Shown here: in pieces, positions 29,039-37,597 of the stretch
Position numbering within the stretch: the first letter of the stretch is position 1
Layout: every line of letters starts with the position of its first letter
DNA from: Cohnella ginsengisoli
GTDB taxonomy: Bacteria > Bacillota > Bacilli > Paenibacillales > Paenibacillaceae
Direction of reading: 5' to 3'
Length of the DNA stretch: 64,000 nucleotides
Assembly (NCBI RefSeq): GCF_029525555.1
Contig: NZ_JAPDHZ010000004.1
Location: forward strand, 1 to 64,000
The notes under the pieces: generated by a model
The model's database searches: none
Seen by the model: only the letters and a program-made list of their open reading frames with translations
What the model was told of the DNA's origin: nothing
Translations under genes and position numbers: made by a program

Positions 29039-31483
29039 ATGACCACGTTGTTGTTGAACGGAAGCTGGGAGCTCTCGAACGGGCGCACCGGCGATCGCTA
29101 TCAGGCTGCGGTGCCTGGATTCGTGCAAAAGGATCTGATGGAGCAGGGCGTGCTTGCCAATGAATTCGATACCTTGTTCGAGCCGAAAATCGAGTGGGTC
29201 GAATTCGACGACTGGACTTACGCCCGCGAATTCGCGTTAGGGGAAGACGAATTGTCGCGCGACGCGATCGAGCTGGTGCTGGAGGGCGTCGACACCTACG
29301 CCGAAGTGACGCTTAACGGTCAAGTTCTCGGCTCGACCGAAAATATGTTTATCGCTTACCGTTTCGATATCAAAGGCATCGCGCAGGCGCAAAACAAGCT
29401 ATCGATCCGCATCGCTTCGCCGACGAAGACGCTGAAGGAGAAGGAGGCCGCGTTCGGCGAGCCGCTGAACCTGTGGAACGGCATTCCCGCTCGGCTATTC
29501 GGCCGCAAAGCGCAATACGGCTACGGCTGGGATTGGGGCGCCAAGGTCGTGACGGTCGGCATTCACAAGCCGGTGTCGATCGAAGCCTACGACGTCGTAC
29601 GGACGGATGGCCTCGGCTATGCGATCACGCATCTGACGGATCGCAAGGCGATCGTGAACGCGTCGTTCAAATTATCCGCAGCCGGCCCGGAAGCTGTGGA
29701 GGCCGCGCTCCGCTATCGGATCTTCGAAGGCGAGACGGTCGTCGCCGAGCGGACCGAGCGGGTCAGCCTGGACCCGGGCGCCGGCGCGTACGAAGCGGCG
29801 CTGGAGATCTCGCAGCCGAAGCGCTGGTACCCGCTCGGGCACGGCGAGCAGGCGCTATACAGGCTGGAAGCTTCGGTGCTGGACGAGGGCGGGGAAGCGG
29901 TCGCGACGATGTCCCGCGCCGTCGGCCTGCGCGAGATTCGCATCGACATGCCTTACGACAAGCAAGGGCGCAAATTCATCATCCAGGTGAACGGCATTCC
30001 CGTTCTGTGCAAGGGGATCAACTGGATCCCGCTCAAGCTGTTCCCGAATCTCGATACCAAGGAAGAATACGAGGTCGAGATCGAGCGAATCGCGGCAGCC
30101 AACATGAACATGATTCGCGTCTGGGGCGGCGGCACGTACGAGAACCACGACTTCTTCGACGCCTGCGACCGTCTCGGCGTCATGGTGTGGCAGGACTTTA
30201 TGTTCGCGTGCGGCGACTATCCGGACGACGACGCGTTCAGCGCGCTCGTGCGCAAGGAAGCCGACTATGTCATCTCCGAGTTCGGCAGCCATCCGAGCAT
30301 CGTGCTCTGGTGCGGCAACAACGAAAACCAGGTGTTCGTCGAGCGCAGCCGCGCCCGCCGTTTGCACGGCTACGGCGAGAAGCTTTACTTCGAGGTGCTG
30401 CACGACGCCTGCGCGGTCGACACGCTGCGTCCGTACTGGCCATCGAGCCCGTACTCGCTCACGTTCGACCACACGAAGCTGGAAGGCAACTACGGCGACC
30501 TGCACTCCTGGTTCGTGTGGGGACAGACGCATCCGTACGAGGAGTACCGCGAGGTAAACGGCCGGTTCCTGTCCGAGTTCGGCATGCAGTCCTATCCTTC
30601 GACTCTCCTGCTGAACATGGTCGATCCGAGCTGCACGCTGCGCGATCCGAAGCTGGACGCCATGCAGAAGGCCCCGAACGGCATTCAGCGTTTGTTCTAT
30701 TACACGGTCGGCGATTACAAGCTGCCTGCGTCGAAGGACGACTTCGTGTACGTCAACCAGCTTTTGCAGGCCAATGCGCTTCGATTCGGCGTCGAGCACT
30801 GGGTGTCCCGGATGCCGGACACGTCAGGCGCGCTCATCTGGCAGTGGAGCGACCTGTGGCCGTCCATAAGCTGGGCGCTCGTCGACTACGCCAAGGTTCA
30901 CAAGCCATCCTATTTTTATATGAAACGCAGCTTCCAATCGCCCAATGCGTACGCCAAGATCGCGCCGGGCCAGGACGAGGCCGAGCTGTACCTGATTCAC
31001 GATCACGGCGACTTCGATGGTCGCATCGTCATCGAGTTCTACGATCTGGACACGGATAGCGTCGTACAGTCCGTCGTGAACGAGGTGAAGGGCACGGGTC
31101 ACCGGTCGACGCTGGTCGGCACGTTTTCCGTGGCGGGCTTCGATCCCGCGCGGACGGTCGTCTGCGTGAACTTGTATCAAGGCGATACGCGCTTGGCCGC
31201 GAACACGTACCTGCTGGGCAAGCCGCATCAGCTCGCGCTGAAGCCGGCTGCCGTCCAAGTGACGCAGGAGACGCTGGCGAACGGCGATACGCGCTTCGCG
31301 CTGACGACCGATGCGTTCGCCAAGGACGTCGCACTGGTCGACCTGCCGGGGACGCTATCGGACAACTACTTCGACCTGCGCGCGGGCGAAAAGCGGGAAA
31401 TCGTGCTCAAAGGCGGGCTGCCGGAGGGCGCGAAGGTCAAAGCCGCCTGCTTGAACCAAGTGAAGACGCTCGACTACGTCTAA
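29039..31483 (+). CDS. GH2 beta-mannosidase, 814 aa
   Basis: Retaining exo-beta-mannosidase that frees mannose from the non-reducing ends of manno-oligosaccharides. The acid/base is E429 in CGNNENQ and the nucleophile E513 in SEFGMQS. The N-terminal jelly roll (LNGSWELSNGRTGD) and WNGIPARLFGRKAQYGYGWDWG are usual for the mannosidase branch of GH2. Cytoplasmic, no signal peptide. The ATG at 29039 has TTAGGAG upstream. A TACAAT at 28985 may be the -10 of its own promoter, since a terminator separates it from the rhamnosidase. Confidence 0.93.
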   Translation: MTTLLLNGSWELSNGRTGDRYQAAVPGFVQKDLMEQGVLANEFDTLFEPKIEWVEFDDWTYAREFALGEDELSRDAIELVLEGVDTYAEVTLNGQVLGSTENMFIAYRFDIKGIAQAQNKLSIRIASPTKTLKEKEAAFGEPLNLWNGIPARLFGRKAQYGYGWDWGAKVVTVGIHKPVSIEAYDVVRTDGLGYAITHLTDRKAIVNASFKLSAAGPEAVEAALRYRIFEGETVVAERTERVSLDPGAGAYEAALEISQPKRWYPLGHGEQALYRLEASVLDEGGEAVATMSRAVGLREIRIDMPYDKQGRKFIIQVNGIPVLCKGINWIPLKLFPNLDTKEEYEVEIERIAAANMNMIRVWGGGTYENHDFFDACDRLGVMVWQDFMFACGDYPDDDAFSALVRKEADYVISEFGSHPSIVLWCGNNENQVFVERSRARRLHGYGEKLYFEVLHDACAVDTLRPYWPSSPYSLTFDHTKLEGNYGDLHSWFVWGQTHPYEEYREVNGRFLSEFGMQSYPSTLLLNMVDPSCTLRDPKLDAMQKAPNGIQRLFYYTVGDYKLPASKDDFVYVNQLLQANALRFGVEHWVSRMPDTSGALIWQWSDLWPSISWALVDYAKVHKPSYFYMKRSFQSPNAYAKIAPGQDEAELYLIHDHGDFDGRIVIEFYDLDTDSVVQSVVNEVKGTGHRSTLVGTFSVAGFDPARTVVCVNLYQGDTRLAANTYLLGKPHQLALKPAAVQVTQETLANGDTRFALTTDAFAKDVALVDLPGTLSDNYFDLRAGEKREIVLKGGLPEGAKVKAACLNQVKTLDYV

Positions 31484-31538
31484 TCGAAACGCGCCATTGA
31501 AACGCGGCATACCGAAAACAGGCCGATTCGGCCCGGTC

Positions 31539-31585
31539 AAGTCCCGGAGATGCTCCCGCAAGGGAGATATCGCCGGGACTTTTTT
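31539..31585 (+). terminator. Terminator after the beta-mannosidase gene
   Basis: AAGTCCCGG and CCGGGACTT enclose a second small hairpin (CTCCC/GGGAG) and are followed by TTTTTTG. Confidence 0.9.
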
Positions 31586-31642
31586 GTATGGAATTTGCAA
31601 CAGAAGTCCCGAGTTCGCCCGAATTGATAACGCGCGGAAAAA

Positions 31643-31696
31643 TTTACATATCCAAAATATAGGCCGCCATCCCGGTTTACAAAACCTGCCTATAAT
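31643..31696 (+). promoter_or_regulatory. Candidate phosphate-responsive promoter
   Basis: TTTACA occurs at 31643 and 31676, exactly 33 bases apart, and a perfect TATAAT lies at 31691-31696. PhoP boxes of Bacillus are TTAACA-like repeats phased at 11 bases, so the 33-base spacing is suggestive. The intermediate repeats are not recognisable and a good -35 is absent. Confidence 0.3.
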
Positions 31697-31735
31697 GAGT
31701 AACAGATCAATCAAAAGAAGGGTGACTGGGCGCAC

Positions 31736-33160
31736 ATGGTGATGAAGAAAGCAATCGCGGCAACGATTCTGGCAGCGGCTTTGGGAACGGCGGCGGCAGG
31801 AACGGCAGGCGCAGCACAACCGAGCTCGGCGACCGCTTCCAAAGCGGTAACGGCAAAAGCCGTAGCGCTGACGGTCAAGCAATCCGTATTCGTCGTCAAC
31901 TACAACGACGCGCAAATCCGCACGGTGTTGTCGAACGGCGAGACGCTGGTCTCGGTACGCGATCTGAGCGCTGCGATCGGCGCTAAGCTGTCGGCGGTAA
32001 ACGGCTACACGACGCTTACGCTGGATTCGCATACCTTTGCTTTTAAGACGGGGGTCAAGCAAGCATCGGTCGACGGCAACATCATCAATTTAAATCAAGC
32101 GGCGAAGGTGCTGGACGGAACGGCATTCGTAGCGGTCAAGCCGGTTGTACAGGCCCTTGGCGGCACGATGGCGCTGAAGGACGGCAAGCTCGCGATCAAC
32201 ACGATCAAGCTGCTCGCAGGCGGCGACAACGCGCGCTTCGTGAACGCAAGCCAAGCGATCGTCTCCGTAGAGACGGACGCGAAGCGCACGGACTATCTGG
32301 TGGACGTGGCGACCGGCAAATCGGCCGAGCTGCTCTCTTCCGAAGGCGGTTCGGACCTGATCGTCGCTCCGGGCGGCGCCAAGGCAGCTTACACGGACGC
32401 TGAAGGCGCCGTGTACGTGATCGACCTGGCGAGCAAGCAAGCGAAGCAGATCACGGCCGACACGTCGATCAAGACCGAGCTCGTATGGTCCGCCGACGGC
32501 TCCGCGATCTACTTCCTCCAAGGCGATAAAGGTTCGGTCATCGCGAAGGTAGACGTCGCAACGGGCACGATCTCGAAGGTTGTAGAGGACAAGGTCGATT
32601 ATAAGTCCGCGCTGTCCGTCTCGCCCGACGGCAAGAAGTTCGCGTACCTGGTCACGACGCCGCCGAAGGCGACCGCCGACGGCACGGATCTGGACAAGGA
32701 CACGGTCGCCATCGACGCGAGCGGCGAACAGGTACAAGTGAACCTGTTCGATACGACGGCCGAAAAGCCGGCCGCGGTCGCGCTGACCTCGGCGAAGGAC
32801 GACAAGCTGTTCGTGGTCTCTCCCGACGGCAGCACGGTTTACTATGTAAGCGTGGCGGACGAAAACGCAAACGCCACGGTCGCATCGGTCGACAAGGACA
32901 AGAAGACGGCTACCCTGTTGGCCGAAGGCGACGTAGAAGAGCTCGTCCTGTCCGACGGCAAGCTGTACGTCTTGACCGCAATCAGCGATGCCGAGTCCGG
33001 GATCTATGAAGTCGATCCGGCGACGGCATCCAAAAAACTGCTGTACAACGTGTCCGCTTCTGCATCCGGACTTGCCGTGAACGGATCGCAAATCATCATC
33101 GCCCTTGAAGACGGCCTGTACGTGAATGCGAACGGCACTTGGAAACCGGTCACCCGCTAA
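31736..33160 (+). CDS. Secreted stalk-domain/beta-propeller protein ahead of pst genes, 474 aa
   Basis: Extracellular protein of unknown function. Residues 1-27 are a signal peptide (MVMKKAIAATILAAALGTAA) with cleavage near AGAAQ. Residues 45-150 look like a copper-amine-oxidase N-terminal (stalk) domain with GETLVSVRDLSAAIGAKLS and TAFVAVKPVVQALGG. Residues 160-470 form WD/TolB-like blades with repeated DG pairs (VWSADGSAIYFLQ, SVSPDGKKFAYL, VVSPDGSTVYYVS). It lies 33 bases upstream of pstS and is probably transcribed with it, which suggests a role on the cell surface under phosphate limitation. That role is inferred from position only. Confidence 0.78.
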   Translation: MVMKKAIAATILAAALGTAAAGTAGAAQPSSATASKAVTAKAVALTVKQSVFVVNYNDAQIRTVLSNGETLVSVRDLSAAIGAKLSAVNGYTTLTLDSHTFAFKTGVKQASVDGNIINLNQAAKVLDGTAFVAVKPVVQALGGTMALKDGKLAINTIKLLAGGDNARFVNASQAIVSVETDAKRTDYLVDVATGKSAELLSSEGGSDLIVAPGGAKAAYTDAEGAVYVIDLASKQAKQITADTSIKTELVWSADGSAIYFLQGDKGSVIAKVDVATGTISKVVEDKVDYKSALSVSPDGKKFAYLVTTPPKATADGTDLDKDTVAIDASGEQVQVNLFDTTAEKPAAVALTSAKDDKLFVVSPDGSTVYYVSVADENANATVASVDKDKKTATLLAEGDVEELVLSDGKLYVLTAISDAESGIYEVDPATASKKLLYNVSASASGLAVNGSQIIIALEDGLYVNANGTWKPVTR

Positions 33161-33193
33161 TTTTTCCCAAATACGAGAGGAGCACTTATTCCC

Positions 33194-34048
33194 ATGAAAA
33201 AATGGTTCAAACCCGCCGCGCTGATCGCGCTTGCGGTCTCCCTGACGGCCGGCGGCGCTTCCGTCGCGTCCGCGGCTAGCTCGCTTAAAGGCAAGATTGT
33301 CATCAACGGCTCGTCGGCGCTGCTGCCGCTGACGCTGCAAGCGAAAAGCGAATTCCAGAAGCTGAACCCGAAGGTCAAGATCTCGGCGTCCGCGGTCAGC
33401 TCCATCGCAGGTCCCCAATCGGTCCGCAAGGGCATCGCCGACATCGGCGCGGTAGACTGGGATGCATCCGTCGACGTGCCAGGTTTCAAGAAATTCGACG
33501 GCCAAGTGGCCAACCCGGTCGCCGTCACGGTATTCGCGGCCGTCGTTAACAAAAACGTGAGCGTCAGCAATCTGACGACCAAGCAACTGCAAGACATTTT
33601 CTCCGGCAAGGTCACGAACTGGAAGGACGTCGGCGGCTCGGACGCTAACATCGTCGTCGTCAACCGCAAGTTCGGCTCCGGTACCCGCGTTAACTTCCAA
33701 CTGAAGGCGCTGGGCGGCCAAGACTTTATGACGAAGGGCGACAACTACAAGGAAACGGGCTCGAGCGGCGACATGAAGACCGCGATCGAAACGACGCCTA
33801 ACGCCATCGGTTACATCGACTTGCCTTACGTGACCGACAAGATGAAGGCTCTGTCGATCAACGGCGCCGCGCCGACCGAGAAAAACGTGTTGAACGGCAC
33901 GTATAAGGTATGGGGCATCGGCTACTTCATGACGAAGGGCCAGCCGACGGGCGCAACCAAGGCATTTATCGAGTACATTCAAAGTGCGAAGTTCCAAAAC
34001 GGCTCGCTGAAGAAGCTGAAGTTCATTCCGCTGGCAGCCGTCAAGTAA
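33194..34048 (+). CDS. pstS: Phosphate ABC transporter substrate-binding protein PstS, 284 aa
   Basis: Binds phosphate outside the membrane for the PstSCAB importer. Phosphate-site loops are visible: INGSSALLPLT at the N-terminus, SSIAGPQSVRKGIADIG, and KFGSGTRVNF. The signal peptide (MKKWFKPAALIALAVSL) has an Ala-x-Ala cleavage site and no lipobox Cys; the whole protein has no Cys. Most Gram-positive PstS proteins are lipoproteins, so this one would be released unless held some other way. The ribosome site is GAGAGGAGC. A terminator-like hairpin follows before pstC. Confidence 0.93.
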   Translation: MKKWFKPAALIALAVSLTAGGASVASAASSLKGKIVINGSSALLPLTLQAKSEFQKLNPKVKISASAVSSIAGPQSVRKGIADIGAVDWDASVDVPGFKKFDGQVANPVAVTVFAAVVNKNVSVSNLTTKQLQDIFSGKVTNWKDVGGSDANIVVVNRKFGSGTRVNFQLKALGGQDFMTKGDNYKETGSSGDMKTAIETTPNAIGYIDLPYVTDKMKALSINGAAPTEKNVLNGTYKVWGIGYFMTKGQPTGATKAFIEYIQSAKFQNGSLKKLKFIPLAAVK

Positions 34049-34078
34049 TAAAAGCAAAACCGATCGTATCACGCCATC

Positions 34079-34118
34079 AAGCCGGCTGCAGCGTCAAAGC
34101 GCTTAAGGCCGGCTTTTT
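34079..34118 (+). terminator. Hairpin between pstS and pstC, partial terminator
   Basis: AAGCCGGC and GCCGGCTT with a 21-base loop lead into TTTTTCTTT. Inside an operon this usually lets pstS be made in excess over the membrane subunits. Confidence 0.75.
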
Positions 34119-34153
34119 CTTTACGTTTTCACCTGGGAGAGGAGATTCGTCCT

Positions 34154-35116
34154 ATGCTTGAGATGAACGCGCAAAGCCGCGTCATCGCGCCGGCGGAGCT
34201 GGGCAACAGCTTGCGCCAAGCCGGCGGCGATCCGCTTGACCGCAGATCCCGGCTGAGATTTTTCAATTCGACGTTTAAGGTCGTCTGCGTATCCGCGGCC
34301 GTATTCGTTTGCCTCGTCCTGTTCGGCATTTTGATCTTGATGTTCAGGACGGGCGTCATGACGTTCGAAACGGTTTCGTTCAAACAATTTTTCTTCTCGA
34401 CCAATTGGGACCCCGAAAACGGACATTTCGGCGCGCTGCTTTTCATATTCGGCACGTTCGCCTTGACCGCACTTACGCTTGTGCTTGCCGTCCCGGTCGC
34501 CGTCCTGATCGCCGTATTCCTGGCGGAGATCACGCCGGTATGGCTGCGCGGGGCGCTGCGCCCCATCATGGACCTGCTCGTGGGCATCCCGTCCGTCGTC
34601 TACGGCTACCTGGGACTGACGATTCTGATCCCGATGCTCCGCGAATTGACTGGACGCGATCTGGCAGACGGACTGCTCGCCGCCGCGATCGTGCTGGCGA
34701 TCATGGTGCTGCCGACCATCGCCCGCATCAGCGACGACGCGATCTCAGCCGTTCCGAAAAAATACAGGGATGCCTCGTACGCGCTAGGCTCGACGCGCTT
34801 CCAGACGATCTTCCGCGTCGTGCTGCCCGCCGCGCGCAGCGGCATCGTCTACGCGGTCATCCTCGGCATGGCGCGCGCGATCGGCGAGACGATGGCCGTC
34901 GTCATGGTCATCGGCAACACGCCGCAGCTCGCCGACAGCCTCTTCACGCCGACCGCCGTGCTGACGAGCAACATCGTCATGCAGATTACGAGCGTCGAAT
35001 TCGACTCGACCTGGAACTATGCGCTATACCTGATGGGCTTCCTTCTGCTCGCGATCTCGCTGCTGCTGATCGTCGCGGTTCGGCTGCTGCAGAAGAAGGG
35101 AGCGAAGGCATCGTGA
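34154..35116 (+). CDS. pstC: Phosphate ABC transporter permease PstC, 320 aa
   Basis: First membrane subunit of the phosphate importer. Six membrane segments are seen, the first at residues 40-62. The coupling-helix signature is in KKYRDASYALGSTRFQTIFRVVLPAA, with GIVYAVILGMARAIGETMAV following. The ATG has GAGAGGAG ten bases upstream. Its TGA overlaps the GTG of pstA (GTGA), so the permeases are translationally coupled. Confidence 0.95.
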   Translation: MLEMNAQSRVIAPAELGNSLRQAGGDPLDRRSRLRFFNSTFKVVCVSAAVFVCLVLFGILILMFRTGVMTFETVSFKQFFFSTNWDPENGHFGALLFIFGTFALTALTLVLAVPVAVLIAVFLAEITPVWLRGALRPIMDLLVGIPSVVYGYLGLTILIPMLRELTGRDLADGLLAAAIVLAIMVLPTIARISDDAISAVPKKYRDASYALGSTRFQTIFRVVLPAARSGIVYAVILGMARAIGETMAVVMVIGNTPQLADSLFTPTAVLTSNIVMQITSVEFDSTWNYALYLMGFLLLAISLLLIVAVRLLQKKGAKAS

Positions 35117-36066
35117 GCGACTCTTCCAAAAACGGCGCGCCGATCGCGCCGGTACCCGGCTCCACCACGGGAACCGCGGCAGTTCTCCGTGCGAATGCGT
35201 TCGCGAGATCGTCGAGCTCCGCCGCAAGAAACGACCGGATATTCAACGTGTTCGTCTGGGCGTTGGGCATTATCGTCATCCTGTTTATTCTCGGCCTGCT
35301 GTTCATGCTGCTGCGCAAGGGACTGCCGAATTTGACCTGGGACTTCCTGACCGGATTGCCCAGCGAGATCGAAGAAGGCGGAGGGATCGGTCCCGCGCTG
35401 TTCAACTCGTTTTATATCCTGTTCCTGTCGCTCGCGATCTCGATCCCGCTCGGCATGGCCGCGGGAATCTATCTGGCGGAGTTCGCGCCGGATAACCGCT
35501 TCATCGGTTTTATCCGCATTTGCGTCGAAGGCTTGTCCTCGGTCCCGTCGATCATCTTCGGCCTGTTCGGCATCTCGCTGTTCGTGGACATTTTCCAGCT
35601 CGATCTGACGATACTCGGCGGCGCGGTCAGTCTTGCTTTCTTGAACCTGCCGATGCTGACGCGCGTGACCGAAGAGTCGCTGCGTTCGGTACCTACGGAG
35701 CTGAAGAACGCCTCGTTCGCGCTTGGCTCCACGCATCTTCAGACGATCCGCACCGTGCTCATCCCGGTCGCCCTGAATGGCATTATTACCGGCATCTGCC
35801 TGACCGCCGGACGCGCATTCGGCGAGAGCGCCGTCATTATCTTGACCGCAGGGGTCACCACTTCGGGCGAGCTTTGGGACTTCAACCTGCTGTCGCCCGG
35901 CGAGACGCTCGCCGTGCATCTGTGGTACGTCCAATCCGAAGCGATCGTCCCGGACGCCGGCGACATCGCGCAAAAAGCGACGGCCGTGCTGATCATGATC
36001 GTATTGGCGATCAACCTCGTATTCCGCGTGCCGCTCTGGATAAAGGCGCGCAGGATGAAGGGCTAG
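35113..36066 (+). CDS. pstA: Phosphate ABC transporter permease PstA, 317 aa
   Basis: Second membrane subunit. The GTG start at 35113 overlaps pstC. An N-terminal low-complexity stretch of about 40 residues precedes the first membrane helix (IFNVFVWALGIIVILFI). The EAA-type loop is PTELKNASFALGSTHLQTIR and the GRAFGESAVIILTAG segment is typical of PstA. Six membrane segments in all. The longer open frame upstream of 35113 is only the shadow of pstC. Confidence 0.94.
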   Translation: MSDSSKNGAPIAPVPGSTTGTAAVLRANAFARSSSSAARNDRIFNVFVWALGIIVILFILGLLFMLLRKGLPNLTWDFLTGLPSEIEEGGGIGPALFNSFYILFLSLAISIPLGMAAGIYLAEFAPDNRFIGFIRICVEGLSSVPSIIFGLFGISLFVDIFQLDLTILGGAVSLAFLNLPMLTRVTEESLRSVPTELKNASFALGSTHLQTIRTVLIPVALNGIITGICLTAGRAFGESAVIILTAGVTTSGELWDFNLLSPGETLAVHLWYVQSEAIVPDAGDIAQKATAVLIMIVLAINLVFRVPLWIKARRMKG

Positions 36067-36132
36067 CCCTATTTCGGCTGGAATTATCCAATCGGACTTA
36101 TCGTAGTCATCGTAGTCAAGGAGGAATATATC

Positions 36133-36895
36133 GTGCAAGCAACGGCGCTTATCGAAATCAACAAGCTGAATTTATTCTACGGCGCTTTTCAGGCGCTGAA
36201 GCAGGTGTCCCTGGAAATCCCGCAGCGGGCGATTACCGCTTTTATCGGCCCTTCGGGCTGCGGCAAGTCGACGCTGCTCCGTACGCTGAACCGGATGAAC
36301 GACATGATCCCCGGCGCTCGGGTGGAGGGCAGCATCGAGATCGGCGGGACCGATATTTACGGCGGAGACGTGCACGTGGAGACACTGCGCAAAAAAAGTC
36401 GGCATGGTGTTCCAGCAGCCGAACCCGTTTCCCAAGTCGATCTACGACAATGTCGCCTACGGGCCGCGTCTGCACGGCATCACCAAACGCCGCGAGCTTG
36501 ACGAGATCGTCGAGAGCAGCCTGCGCTCCGCGGCGCTCTGGAACGAGGTCAAAGATCACCTGAAGCGCTCCGCGCTCAGCCTCTCGGGCGGTCAGCAGCA
36601 GCGCCTGTGCATCGCCCGCGCGCTCGCGGTCGGACCCGACGTGCTGCTCATGGATGAAGCGACGTCGGCGCTCGATCCGATCTCCACGATCAAGATCGAG
36701 GAGCTTGCGCAGGAGCTGAAGGACCGCTACACGATCGTCATGGTTACCCACAACATGCATCAGGCCGCTCGCGTTTCCCACCAGACCGTCTTCTTCTTGA
36801 ACGGGGAAGTCGTGGAGTACAGCGCAACGGAGAAGCTCTTTTCCGATCCGTCCGACCAGCGGACGGAGGACTATATCAGCGGGCGGTTCGGCTGA
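36133..36895 (+). CDS. pstB: Phosphate ABC transporter ATPase PstB, frame break
   Basis: ATPase of the importer. Walker A is GPSGCGKST, the signature LSGGQQQR, Walker B VLLMDEAT, and the switch His VTHNMHQA. PstB proteins usually read DEPTSALDP at Walker B; here it is DEATSALDP. The frame breaks in the A7 run 36391-36397. With six A residues it reads ETLRKKVGMVFQQPNPFP and gives 253 residues, the normal length. The start is GTG after AGGAGGAATA. pstSCAB together make a high-affinity phosphate uptake system; phoU is not adjacent. Confidence 0.92.
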
Positions 36896-36921
36896 TCTCG
36901 GCTTCATACGTGCGGTTTCAA

Positions 36922-36950
36922 CTCAAGGCGAAGTAGAGCCTTGGGTTTTT
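36922..36950 (+). terminator. Terminator of the pst operon
   Basis: CTCAAGGC and GCCTTGGG pair around GAAGTAGA and are followed by TTTTTCTTTT. Confidence 0.8.
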
Positions 36951-37074
36951 CTTTTATAAGAAGCTATTCTTACGGGGAGAGAACGGACGCGAGGCCGGTA
37001 GCGCGCGGAGCGCCAAGAAGCATAGGGCGTTGGACCGATGCTCGCCGCAGGCTAGTACGCTTGTTTCGCTCGCT

Positions 37075-37099
37075 CATGCCATTATCCCGTTCACTCAGG
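37075..37099 (+). repeat. 25-bp dispersed repeat, copy A
   Basis: Begins CATGCCATTATCCC and ends CTCAGG. It matches the reverse complement of copy B (37457-37481) at 24 of 25 positions and resembles copies C and D near the transposase gene at 56.3-57.7 kb. Confidence 0.85.
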
Positions 37100-37230
37100 C
37101 GGCGCATTTCCTCGATTTGTTATATCTATCGGTGCGGACTTTAGGTGAGAGGGTCGTGCGCTCAGACGATAGCGCTGGTGCCATCCTGCAGGATGTAAAT
37201 CGTCCAAGGCTGGTAGGGTGTTTATTTGCG
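37100..37230. other. Non-coding stretch inside the inverted repeat pair
   Basis: No gene is supported between copies A and B. The 700-base gap 36896-37597 between convergent pstB and guaB holds only the terminators, the 25-bp repeats and the palindromic element described separately. Confidence 0.5.
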
Positions 37231-37367
37231 AGCTATCGTGCAAAGTGCATGATAGATCGTCTTCTCAGCGAAATCCAGCATTTTCCGTTGAGAATCCTGC
37301 ACTTTTGCGCGTTAGGCGAAACGGCTTGTGAGCGTTGATCTCGATCGTGTACTTTTGCACGATAGCT
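37231..37367. repeat. Nested palindromic element, about 137 bp
   Basis: The ends are perfect 14-base inverted repeats (AGCTATCGTGCAAA at 37231-37244, its complement at 37354-37367). Inside, TTCTCA and TGAGAA form a second inverted pair around CCAGCATTTTCC, and TGCACTTTTGC motifs recur. It has no coding capacity. The form is that of a small dispersed (MITE- or REP-like) element. Confidence 0.65.
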
Positions 37368-37456
37368 AGTCCGGAATTTTCGGCTTAAAAAGAACCAATT
37401 CTGCAAAAGGATATCATCCTAAGTCAAAAGGCGTATGCAACAGCAAATAGTCTCAT

Positions 37457-37481
37457 CCTGAGCGAACGGGATAATGGCATG
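37457..37481 (-). repeat. 25-bp dispersed repeat, copy B (inverted)
   Basis: Reverse-complement copy of the repeat at 37075-37099, one mismatch. Copies A and B bound a 407-base segment without genes. Confidence 0.85.
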
Positions 37482-37553
37482 CATTAGAAAAAGCCGCATC
37501 GTTCGCAGCGAAGGCAGGCGATTATGGCGGGGCTCATTCGTTATAAATGAAAT

Positions 37554-37583
37554 GGGCCCGCGCTCCGTCGCCGGAGTGCGGGC
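37554..37583 (-). terminator. Terminator of guaB
   Basis: GGCCCGCACTCCGG and CGGAGCGCGGGCC form a long stem on the minus strand, 14 bases after the guaB stop, followed by a loose T-rich tail (CATTTCATTT). Confidence 0.7.
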
Positions 37584-37597
37584 CGATCTCGTGCGTA

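Noticed and set aside
32090..34072. Open antisense frame of 660 codons over the propeller gene and pstS
   Set aside because: No family resemblance and it spans the promoterless middle of two well-supported genes.
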